Below, one piece after another: positions 11,736-21,764 of a stretch of 64,000 bases of DNA (the first letter of the stretch is position 1; every line of letters starts with the position of its first letter). The stretch is from Rhizophagus clarus (Eukaryota > Glomeromycota > Glomeromycetes > Glomerales > Glomeraceae): positions 2,501-66,500 of the forward strand of contig BLAL01000081.1 in NCBI GenBank assembly GCA_015698045.1. Reading direction: 5' to 3'. The translations under genes were made by a program, and so were the position numbers. Below the pieces are notes generated by a model. The model worked only from the letters and a program-made list of their open reading frames with translations, was not told where the DNA came from and did no database searches.

Positions 11736-12770
11736 CTAATAAATCAATTATCATTCTGTATTCTATATCTTTAGATTTCCTAAAATGATTCATAAAAATA
11801 TTTCTAATTTTTTTCTAACCATTAAATATTAAATCTAAAATAAGATTAATTACAGTTTGTTTTGGTTTATGAGATAATATTTTTTTTCTCCAAATAAATG
11901 ATGATATAATTTTTCAAAAAAAAAAATAATAGATTTGAAATAAGGTTTTTCTGCTATTTAATGAAATATGAAGTAGACCAATTATAGGAATTAAACTCAA
12001 TACTTGATTTGAAATACCAGATTCATCTTCTTTATTAATTCTTAATGTTATAGCCCTTCTTATATTTACTTGTTCTGACCAATCAGTAACTACAGGAATA
12101 ACATAATTATCTAAGTAGTTATATTTATTTTTTAACCTTTCAAATGCTTCAAATAAAAGGTATAAACACTCCATATAATCTTTAGTACTATGTAATGGAT
12201 GTAAAATAAAATCTACTAATTTACTATTATTTAATGATTTTAATTCCTGATGATTTTGAATGCGACCATCATAATTATGAATATTAAGATTTCTTACTTT
12301 ATTTTAATAAGAATTTTTAGTTAAGAATTGTTTCCATAATTCATTTTGTTCATAATAACTTTTACCTATTTGTTTCATAAAAAAATCTTCAAAATTTTTA
12401 ATAATTAATTTAATATTAATTCCTTTAGTTGAACAATGTGATAATGCCATAATATTTGAATTAGAATTTAATAAAATTGTAACAAAATGAAATATATTAT
12501 GAGTTTCTAATAATGATAGCATATTACGATGATGGATATTGTGATAATCATCAATATTTAAAACAAACATTTATTCTATATTTTACAGGCAATAATTATC
12601 AACAGTTTGCTGATGTTCATCTAAAATAAGTTTTTTTTGACTATTTACTGTTTTTCTTGTTATTAAAAATCCTATATTTGCTAATGTATCAATAGAAGAA
12701 GATGATGCTCCAGAAGTTTGTAAATATGATCCAATATTAACTTTCAGTATAAAAATTTTATGGCAAAATA
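11730..12770 (-). pseudogene. multi-copy Rhizophagus gene family (DUF6589-like), C-terminal half
   Basis: Minus-strand translation gives a continuous homologous path from SYLQTSGASSSSIDTLANIG near 12740 through MFVLNIDDYHNIHHRNML, VIPVVTDWSEQVNIRRAI (about 12085) and IPIIGLLHISLNS to SKDIEYRMIIDLLD near 11740, where it switches to transposase sequence. I recognise this as a large repeated family of Rhizophagus that resembles fungal DUF6589 proteins. Function is not established and I infer a mobile-element origin only from copy number. Several stops and at least one frameshift (near 11900) break it. The missing N-terminal half lies at 13380-14195 on the opposite strand. Confidence 0.6.
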
Positions 12771-12774
12771 AAAT

Positions 12775-13380
12775 GTAATGCCAAAATTAGCTTTAAACCG
12801 AATTTTTCAATTAATTAATATATGCTGATCATATCCTAATCAGACTTTGAAGCTTTAGGCGAAGTCATAGAAGTTTGGGCAAAACTTGAAACTTTTATGG
12901 GTTATAGATTAATGGCTTTAAAATTGATGGCTGAAGTAACTGTCTAATTTTTTGTAACACAAAAGTTATGGCAAAATTTATACTTGTAATTATATTGTTG
13001 TAATTTATATAATAAATAGAAATTTTCAAAATGCAATTTCTCAATCAATTTGATGTAAAAATTTATGCAATTACTATTAAAATGTTCATCTTGATGAGGT
13101 GAATCTAATAAGCCATAAAACATGAAATTCTAATAATTGGTTATTATAATATCATTAAAATAATTTTAATTTTTTAATTATTATTAAAGTTCAGCCCATT
13201 TTCAAGTTTTAGTTAATTTTTGGATTTAAAAACATTAATTTTCAGACTTTTTATAAATTCTAATAACAAATAAAATTATATTACTAAATTTATTATTAAT
13301 TACTTTTAAAATTTTTTTATAAATAACTTAAAATTTGTAAAAAAAAATTATCTGAAAAATAAATCATTTAAAATTCAAAT
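12775..13380. other. spacer inside the inverted segment
   Basis: No gene is supported. Short phrases such as TATGGCAAAATT and TTTAAAATTGATGGC recur loosely. The sequence lies between the two divergent halves of the split gene and would be 5'-flanking DNA of the N-terminal half. Confidence 0.35.
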
Positions 13381-14195
13381 TAAAAAGTGGAAATAGAAAA
13401 CACATTAAATGTTTGTGAATTTCATTCTACTGACTGCAAGGAAAAGTTAGGATTGTTACTGAGAATATAAATATTCCAGTAACAATGAAAGAAATTGTTT
13501 TAGTTGGTATGAATTTATACCAAACTTATTATAATAAATATGTTATTAATGAAACTCATAATCTAAAATATAATTAATCTTGTTCTTATCCAAAACATAA
13601 TATATATAAAATACAATCAAAAAATATAAATAAAAAATCAAAACTTAATCTTGAAAAAGTTCCAAAGAGATTAATTGATGTATTAGAATTAGATGAATTT
13701 GCAAAAATTTGTAGTATGTGTAGAAAAAAAACTGACAAAGATCCTGAATATTTATAAACTGAAAAATATAAAGCATCAATTCCAAAAAATAAACAAATTG
13801 ACAATAATAATATTTTACAAGCTGATAATTATTTTTATATATTAAGAAATAATGTTTTTTATAGTAGAGAAGAATTAAAGCAACTTGAATTGGAATTTCA
13901 AGAAATTTTAGAAAATATAACAATTCCAAATGAAATTAGTTTAAATGAAAAGATAATAAAAATGTCTAATATTTTTTATAATAATCAACATAAATTAAAT
14001 CAAAAACCTGTTTATAATCCAATAACTTTTAAAACAATGTTAAAAATGGCTGATAAAGATCTAATTGGTTTTTTTGATGAATTATATATGGGAACCAATC
14101 CTCATACTAAATCTAATAAAACAAATGAAAATAATAGAAAAAAATTAGTTTCTTTATGTTATTTTTGGTTAGTATTAATAATAGATTATAACTAG
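13380..14195 (+). pseudogene. multi-copy Rhizophagus gene family (DUF6589-like), N-terminal half
   Basis: The plus strand encodes the N-terminal part of the same family as 11730-12770. It has a Cys/His-containing start (CEFHSTDCKGK), then LEKVPKRLIDVLELDEFAKIC with a nearby CxxC, then the 13890-14195 open stretch with LIGFFDELYMGTNPHTKSNK and KKLVSLCYF. Two in-frame stops and a one-base frameshift just after CYF break it. It ends within a few codons of where the minus-strand half begins, so a single inversion of about 12.75-14.19 kb would restore collinearity. The break is only about 15 bases from the end of the element starting at 14207. Confidence 0.55.
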
Positions 14196-14206
14196 TTTTA
14201 ACCGGA

Positions 14207-16078
14207 GGTGATATAACTCGGGTGATATCACCTGATTGATTTTTATAATTTATTTATTTCGATATAGGTGATTTAACCCGACAAGTGATATCACCTGATT
14301 AATTTTTAATTTTTAAATTGTTTATTTTTTTTCTAGGTTTTTCAGTTTTGAGATATATTTTTTTTCCTTCTTTTGTTTTACTTTTCTTTCTAGTTATTTT
14401 TAATTTCTTTTTCTTTTCTTTTTAGGCCTTTTAAGCTTTTTTAATTTTATGTCAAAGGTATGTTGTTTTTTGTTGTTCTTTTTGTTTTCATTTTCCTTTC
14501 CATTTATTATTTTTCCTTTCTTTTTAGGTCTTTAATCTCTTCCAGGTTTACATTAAATGATGGTATATTATAATTTTTTTTTTTTTTCCTTCTTTTGTTT
14601 TTTTTTAGGTCTTAGTTTTTCGAACAAGGTATGGCATTTTTTTCTTATCTTTTTTTTCAATTTCAATTTCATATTTCATTTTTACTAACTATTTTTTCTT
14701 CTTTTTATAGTTTATCTTTCATTAAATTATTCCCCTTTTCTTTTTGTTTTCATTTACTTTCTTCTTTTTCATTATCGCTCCTTTTTCCTTTCATTCTTAT
14801 GATCGTTTCATCCTCATCACCATTTTGTCCATTTTGTTCATCCTTATCATCGATTATTGTTTCATCCATCCTCATCACCAATTATCATTTCGTCTTTATC
14901 ATTAATTATCATTTCATCCTCATCATCGATTTCATTTCATCCTTATTATTTCGCCTCCTTTTGTTTTTTTTAGGTCTTAGTTTTGCGAACAAGGTATGGC
15001 ATTTTTTCTTATCTTTTTTTCAATTTTGTTTTCATATTTCATTTTACCAACTATTTTTCTTGTTTTTATTTACTTTCTTCTTTTTTATTATCGCTCCTTT
15101 TTTTTCATTCTCATGATCGTTTCATCCTCATTACCATTTTGTCCTCATCGTTGTTTCATCCTTATCAATCATCATTTCGTCTTCATCATCAATTATTATT
15201 TCGTCCTTATCACCAATTATCATTTCGTCTTCATCATCAATTATCATTTCGTCCTCTCATCGATTATCATTTCATCCTCATCATTTTATTCTTATCATTA
15301 TTTTGTTTTTATCATCATTTATTTTGTCATCTTTTCATTTCTCCTTCTCATTATCATTTCATTTTTTCATTCCTTTTTTATCATCTTTTTGTTCATCATC
15401 ATCCTTTCATTTTGTTCATCTCCCTTTTGTCATCCTTTCATTTTTTTGTCCCCTTCTTGTCATCTTTTCTTTTTTTTTGCCCTTCCCATTATCTTTTTAT
15501 TTTTATTTTTATTTTTATCTCCTTTCATTTTGTCCCTATTCCTTTTGTTTTCGATCCTGTTCCTTTTATTTCGCATTCTTTCCCTCTTCTTTTCATTATC
15601 TTTCTTTTTTTTACTATATCTTTTGTCTCCTATCATTTTCGTTATCTCCAATTATTTGTTTTTAATATTATTTCCATTATTTCTCTCTCTTATGATCATA
15701 ATTGTTAGGCTTCTCTTTTTTGTATCATTATTATCATTACTAGTTATGTTAAAGATAAATAATTGTAAAAAATATTAACTTTGATAAACAGAATTTTAAA
15801 GAAATAAAGTCATAGTTTAATATAATAAATTTTGTTATTTTTTTTATACAGAAAATTATTGCCAAATTAGCGATACATTGACCAGACAATAATCTTACGA
15901 TCATTAAATTTTTACGTACACAATATTGAAATTTACAATAAATTTTAGCCAATTAAATTTTAAAATTAATTAATAAAGATTTGCGTACTATTAAATTTAT
16001 TAAAAATTTTTTATACATGTGAAATTACCTGATTTTGATAAATTATTTATAGGTGAAATCACCTAAGTGATTTCACCC
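14207..16078. mobile_element. pyrimidine-rich element with inverted ends, copy 1
   Basis: The left end carries GGTGATATAACTCGGGTGAT then ATCACCTG; the right end read in reverse carries GGGTGAAATCACTTAGGTGA then TTTCACCT. The ends match at roughly three quarters of positions and each contains its own palindrome. The interior is almost pure T/C: 14340-15710 holds units with TTTTTTTAGGTCTTAGTTTTGC and AACAAGGTATGGCA (near 14605 and 14972, about 365 apart), followed by (TCATCATTATCATTTCG)-type repeats. The long Phe/Ser/Leu open frames here are repeat artefacts. A second inverted copy lies at 37449-41130. No transposase is encoded and I could not define a target duplication. Confidence 0.6.
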
Positions 16079-16104
16079 GCAGAGCAAATTAGCAAGATTC
16101 TTAA

Positions 16105-17065
16105 TAATAAATATATTAATAGTATGAAATAAAAAGCTATTAATCAAACATTAAATAAAAAGCCCATTAAATAAAAGCCATTAATCAAATATTAAATAAA
16201 AAGCCAAACATTAAATAAAAGGCTATTAGCCAAATTATCATAAATGCAACTTTAAAATCAGCTAAATTCAGAATCTTAATTGTATTTATATTTATGGTTG
16301 ATAAAAAATAGCTTAATTGCCAGTCTGTTACTTAACGATACAAAATTAATTTGCAGATCTGACACAGATTTTATATGAATTATGCTAATTGGTATATTTT
16401 GATGCTGATTTTGTCTCACAAGGTCATATTTAAATGTAATGATAACTTACCAATTAATAACATTAAACGTGAATATACCACAAAAAAAAAATTTTTATCG
16501 TTTGATATAAAATTTAACAAATTTATCTTGGAGGAAGTCACCATTTCACCTTATATTTTAGTCAAATTGAGATTTTTATACATGAATTTTGCAAATTTTA
16601 TGAGGTTTTTTTTTACACTATTAAAAAATATATAATATTTTCTTTTAGAATTAACAAAATATCAAAAAAAAAAATTTTTTTATTATTTTTATTTTTATTT
16701 TTTTTGATACACCTTGGTCCTACCAGTTTTGGAAAATACACCCAGGTAATGTAATACCTTTTTTTAGCAAATTTTTGAAGTATTTATATAGTTGTGACAT
16801 GTTTTTAAGATAGTGCAAACACTATTCCAGAACAATAGTATTTAATATATAAAAGTCTGACAAAATTAATTATAGATTGCCAATTATTTTGTATCGTTGA
16901 GTGGCAGATTGGCAATTAATATTAAAAAAATGGCTTGTATTTAACAAAAATGGTTTAATATCTGACAACAATGGTTTGTATTTAACAAAAATGGCTTAAT
17001 ATTTGACAAAAATAATGTTAATATATGACAAAAATGACTTAGTATCTGATAAAAAAAGCTTAGCA
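16105..17065. mobile_element. foldback element with repeat-bearing arms
   Basis: An inner inverted pair of about 38 bases (TTAATTGCCAGTCTGTTACT at 16313 and its complement ending near 16919, four or five mismatches) encloses about 530 bp. Outside it the left flank has AAAGCCATTAATCAAATATT units and the right flank the complementary-type AATGGCTTAATATTTGACAA units, so the arms extend as short tandem repeats. The inner element borders read TTAA on both sides, fitting a TA or TTAA target duplication. No convincing protein is encoded. Non-autonomous DNA transposon inside or forming a foldback is my best reading. Confidence 0.5.
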
Positions 17066-17273
17066 CTTAATTAAAAAAAAACTAACAAAAGATTTTAAAT
17101 TTCAATTATTAATATATATAAAATTTATTATTTATTATTGATTAAATATAGTACAAAAAATTGTATAGTGATAAAATATTATTAAAATATTAAGAAATAA
17201 AAATATCATATAAAAAAGTTTGAAATCAAAAAAAAAAATTATAAAAATCATGAATATTTTCAATATAATTAAA

Positions 17274-17386
17274 TGGGATTTGGAATTGAGATTTGGGATT
17301 TGGGATGGGATGGGATTGGAATGGGTATGGGATTTAGAATTTGGAACGGAATGAGATGGGATGAGATGGGATGAGATTCTAAATGG
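17274..17386 (+). repeat. GGGAT-type minisatellite
   Basis: Imperfect units of TGGGATTTGGGATGGGAT and GATGAGATGGGAT give a G-rich plus strand in otherwise A+T-rich DNA. At least ten GGGAT or GGAAT cores are present in about 110 bases. G runs do not exceed three, so G-quadruplex potential is only modest. Confidence 0.65.
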
Positions 17387-17699
17387 ATGGCAAGTAGCAT
17401 AGCGGTTATCCTTATATCACCTTACTGATCATTTGCTGATCATAATATATATAATATCACATTAACTTTAAAGTATTATTTCAAACTATAAATGTATAAA
17501 AAATCACATTAAATTATTTTATTTAATAGTTTAAAGTATTAATAGTTCAGCCGATAACAAAATCTCTTTTTTGGTAAGTTTTTAATAAAAGTTTGATTGA
17601 TTTTCATTTTGCTTGCTTTTTTATCTTTCTAATTACTGTTTTTTTAAAGTCAAATAGTTACGAGTCTGAGCAAGATATACAGTAAATTGTTTTGACTCA

Positions 17700-18837
17700 C
17701 CACAAATAGATATTGAAAGTAATGCTGAAGGCCCAGATGATGATGGACAGATATTAGCATCAGATTATGAAAAATTCTGTCAAAAATATAACAATATAAA
17801 AACTTCAAAAAAATGGTTGTTGAGTACTGGAACTGTTGTAGAAGACAAACTTTATGACTTTGGACTAAAATACACCTGGAAGCAGTAAGTTTTGTATTTT
17901 ATTTACATTAATGATTGTATTAACATGATGATATCTTATTTTATTCCATCAATCATAATCTTTCCCATTCCTTTATATTAAATCCAGATGATGAAAATTA
18001 TTTAAATGAAGGTATTTTTACAAAAGATGAACTGGTTAAGATTCAGAGTTTTCAAGCAAAATCACTCTCAACAATTCCCAAGAAACTTTTGACATATCTT
18101 AATAGCTTCCGTCTTGTAAGTTATTATATATACCTTTATTATTTGTTATATGTATATATATAGTTTCTTTAAGATTATGTCTTTTTAAGCAGAAAATAAC
18201 TGCTGATCTCAGACGATTAGTTTTTTGGCAAGAAGATATGGATCAAAATTTTGATTGGCAGAAAAATTTTGATCATGATTGGATACAAAACACAGTTTAT
18301 AATTTGTATGTACTGTTAGATTATATCCATGCCTTTTTATGTCTCTTTAAACTGAACTCTAATCTAACTATTTTATAGGTTACAGGAATATGAAGCAAAC
18401 AGTCTCAAGAAGGATCACTTGAAAATGTGGTTGTTATTGCACGTTTGGAGCTTTATTGATAAGGCATTTGAAAACTTGAAAGATGTAGAGGCTGTGAAAT
18501 TAGTAGATTTCTTTCTTTGGAATTATAAACCAATTTTTTTTCCAATTAAAATTATTCTTTCTATAGAGGTGAATCTTACAGTCTTGCATCATCTGAAAGG
18601 AAGAATAAGAAGCAGACCATTTCTGCACTAATAAAGGTCAAAAGGAAGATATTGGGTCAAAAAGAAGATCTGATCATTCGTAAAATCATTTCAGAATATA
18701 GATGTTCTGAAGCTGGGATCTTTTATAAGGGAGAAAATGACACCAAATTATTGTGGGAGAGAGGCCTAAAAACTTCTACTGAAGATGATGAAGGCAATAA
18801 CAAAATTATGATAATAATCAGTATTTCCTGCACTTAA
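17700..18837 (+). pseudogene. fragment of a multi-copy Rhizophagus gene, unknown function
   Basis: A spliced reading can be followed: GPDDDGQILASDYEKFCQKY and EDKLYDFGLKYTWK (to donor GTAAGT at 17885), then NPDDENYLNEGIFTKDEL to a donor at 18116, an intron to 18192, KITADLRRLVFWQ to a donor at 18306, an intron to 18378, LLQEYEANSLKKDHLKMWLL, a last intron ending about 18565, and a basic segment ending at TAA near 18837. I recognise the phrases as a repeated Rhizophagus family without known role. The N-terminus runs into stops upstream of 17690 and the acceptor of the first intron does not agree with the reading frame, so the copy is probably not functional, though the 3' exons are intact. Confidence 0.5.
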
Positions 18838-19315
18838 CACATAAATGTCAAGAGGTCCCATCAAACAACACCCAGCATCATAGCATTATAAACAAACCAC
18901 TTTCACTAGTAATCTTTAGTTTTGTTCAAAGAAATGGTTTATTTTTTCCATATGTTATTAATGTATTTATTTAGTTTGATTGTTAAATTGGTATGTATAT
19001 AAATTTGCACCATTTTACTTGTTGATTAATACTAAATTACAACAGATAACTGATAAGGAAATAATAATTTTACGCACCTGCGCATCCCACCAAAACATGG
19101 TCATCTGGCCATTCGGTGACGGATAACGGTGTGTCAAATAGGTTTTACACTATATGAAAAACTGTCCAAAAAATATAATTTACAAATGCAGATCTTGCCC
19201 ATATAAGTTAACCTGACACAAAAAAGTTATGCTGTGTGACATACTTGACAGTATAAATCGATACTTTAAATCATTAAAATGGTAATTCTATCTTTTATCC
19301 TTTCCTTGATAAAGT

Positions 19316-20596
19316 ATGACTTTACCAAGCGCATGGAATGTCGAAGGCTACGAGTCTTTGAGAATGGATTCGGATGGTCTTTTACAGTTATCAGGTAATT
19401 TATTCAAACATGCGGCATTTAACTAGTACGTACGTATTAAAGATTATTCAATTATTACTCGCATAATATTCCAAATGCTTGAATGATTATAGAAGGTTGT
19501 GAATTAAAAGGATCAACACATGTAATATCAAACCATCCGGTGCCTTCAGAATGCGAATTATTTTATTTCGAAGTTAACGATATTGATGGAAGGTACGATG
19601 AAACGCTTTTGCAGTTTTTTATACAACGAATAATTGCTATTTATACGTTAATTTGATCTAATCTTTTTTAAAAAAGTTTATACGTAATCGGATTTTGTGA
19701 AGCCGCCGCTAGTTTATATAGTCTTAATAATGTGTCTGGTAATTTAAAATCGTAATTTCAATTTACGTATATTTATTTCTTAATATATATTGTCAATATT
19801 TTACAGAAAAAAATCCACATGGCATATGGGGTTATCTTAGTAAGGGAACTTTCGAATATTGTTTCAAACCTCGAGCTGGCTATTTTCCATCTCATCCGAC
19901 GTTCTCTGCAGGCGATACTATTGGATGTGGTATAAACGTCTATGATCGTACTGTGTTCTTTACCAAAAATGGAGATCACCTAGGTAATTATTGCATTGGT
20001 GCTAAAGTTAGTCTTCAAAATTTAATGAGCATATATTTGACGTAATCATAAAAAATTTAAGGAATTGCGTTTAGTGATGATGCTTTTAGTTATAAGAAAG
20101 GCATGTTATATCCTTTTATTGGATTATCAGGATCAAAAAGCATTTCTACAAAAGTGAACTTTGGATCCAATAAATTCACGTACACAGGTAGCATTGAATT
20201 ACTTGTAAATCTCTGATTTTATGATTTTTTTTTTTTAAAAAAATTTCAGTTTATTATAACATATATTTTTTTCATATAGCAATGATTATTGATGGTGATA
20301 GGTTTGTAGAAGTCACATTTAAACAAATAAAATTCCTAGAAGAGAAATTGACCAAATTACAACAAGAAAATCAAAATAAAGAGGAAGAATGGAAAAAGGC
20401 GAGCAAAAAATCTTATGCCCAAAAAGAACTAATTCAAGCTAATAAAAAAATCGAAAAATTGGAAAATGAGTTAGCTAATTGTAATAAAATAAAAACCGAA
20501 TTAAAAGAAAAAGAAAAAGAAATAATTAATTATCAGCAAAAACTAAAATCAGCAGAGAAAAAATTAGAACAAATCAGTAATATTCTGAAAAAATAG
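19316..20596 (+). CDS. SPRY-domain protein with C-terminal coiled coil
   Basis: Six exons fit with consistent phase: 19316-19394, 19493-19592, 19677-19738, 19807-19983, 20062-20187 and 20280-20596, giving 286 residues. All introns are GT-AG and 68-98 bases long. Residues about 40-180 form a SPRY/B30.2-type domain: LFYFEVNDIDG, YVIGFCEAA, WGYLSKGTFEYC, then FSAGDTIGCGINVYDRTVFF, TKNGDHLG and LYPFIGLSG in the usual order. Residues about 200-285 are a Lys/Glu/Gln-rich coiled coil without prolines. SPRY domains bind protein partners, and fungal ones often occur in ubiquitin-ligase or Ran-binding-protein-like scaffolds; no partner domain is present here. There is no signal peptide or membrane segment. 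Codon use is less A+T-biased than in the surrounding relics and no exon is broken, so this is very likely a live gene. Confidence 0.88.
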
Positions 20597-21305
20597 GAAA
20601 CTTAAAATAAGGATCAACAATTTGAATAGGTTAACTTACATGAAAAGATAATTAATTAGCAGAATTTTTTTTTTTTTTTTTTTTTACTCACAAACCATAT
20701 TGTCGAGACGATTACGAATGCGATCCAAAAATCCAGAGATTTAGAAATTTCTAATTTATTACTGCATCTCATGTAACATAACACTTTGTATTGTTCTACT
20801 ATGACACATACATTTGTATTTTTTTTTGAATTTAACCGAAGTGCATATACTGTATATTTTTTTTATAGTTTCTTAAGTAGTCAAGTGGAAAATAATGATG
20901 ATGTTAGGATTCCCAATTCACATTCCGCATTATCCTGTGACTAACGTAGTGTGTAATATTGAATGCATAAAGTACATATAGATCTTTTTCGGGTTACCCA
21001 TAATTTATTAAGAAAAATTTATGATCAAATACGCAAAATAAACATTATTGCTTATGATAAATCAACAACTTTATTGATACGATAAAAAAAATAAATAAAG
21101 CACATAATATAAAATTTTACTTTTTTCTTGTTTAATCTACCGGTATCACGTGAAGCAGGCTTCTTTCGCTATCCTCTCTAGATATTATTAACAAGACGCT
21201 GCAAATTCACAATAAATCCATTCTAAAAACAATGAGATTAGATTATAGATTAAACGAGTTATTTTAATGACAATAATTTTATCAGCTACTAAGAGCTACT
21301 ATTGT
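20597..21305. other. 3' flank and spacer
   Basis: No gene is supported. A long T tract lies near 20665, possible AATAAA polyadenylation signals lie further downstream, and a TCACGTGA motif occurs near 21146. The region is likely the 3' UTR of the SPRY gene and spacer. Confidence 0.4.
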
Positions 21306-21308
21306 TTA

Positions 21309-21488
21309 CCGTATGTTTCCAAAATTAAGCCCCCCTTTTTTGCAAGGATTTTGAGCGAAAAGTTTGGGGGGGTGTTTAATTTTGGAAGTTTTTTTATTAG
21401 TATTTCATATATGATTTTTTTTAACAAAACTTGAAAAGTTTGGGGTGGTGCTTAATTTCGGGGGGTGACTAATATTGGAAAAATACGG
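21309..21488. mobile_element. TA-flanked MITE
   Basis: The ends read TA-CCGTATGTTTCCAAAATTA and, in reverse complement, TA-CCGTATTTTTCCAATATTA, followed by G/C-rich runs (AAGCCCCCC, and AGTCACCCCCC in reverse). The flanking TA on both sides is the target duplication of Tc1/mariner/pogo-type elements. At 180 bp with no coding capacity it is a miniature inverted-repeat element. Its G/C runs stand out from the A+T-rich neighbourhood. Confidence 0.75.
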
Positions 21489-21764
21489 TATTTCTATGAC
21501 TTAATTTTTGCATGTTATATCTCCGATTAGGCCTGACCCCCCATTTTTCGTGATTAATACCTAATATTATACAATATATATGACCAATAGTATTGCGAAA
21601 TTTAATAGTCACATGATTCTTGATTTGCACGTAAAAAAAAAAATTATCTCAGTGCAGATTATCAGTTATCAAGTTGTCATATTTTGCTTTTTTTCATGTA
21701 AAGTATTCCTATAATAGAACTATTTCTCATTATTCTTTTAAATCTATATCTTGAAAAAACATGG

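Noticed and set aside
14631..15778. Overlapping plus-strand open frames of 120-260 codons made of Phe, Ser, Leu, Ile and His
   Set aside because: They are translations of the T/C-rich repeat, present in all three frames, without domain features.
16375..16635. Plus-strand 86-codon frame in the foldback element
   Set aside because: A+T-rich sequence inside an inverted-repeat element; composition not distinguishable from spacer.
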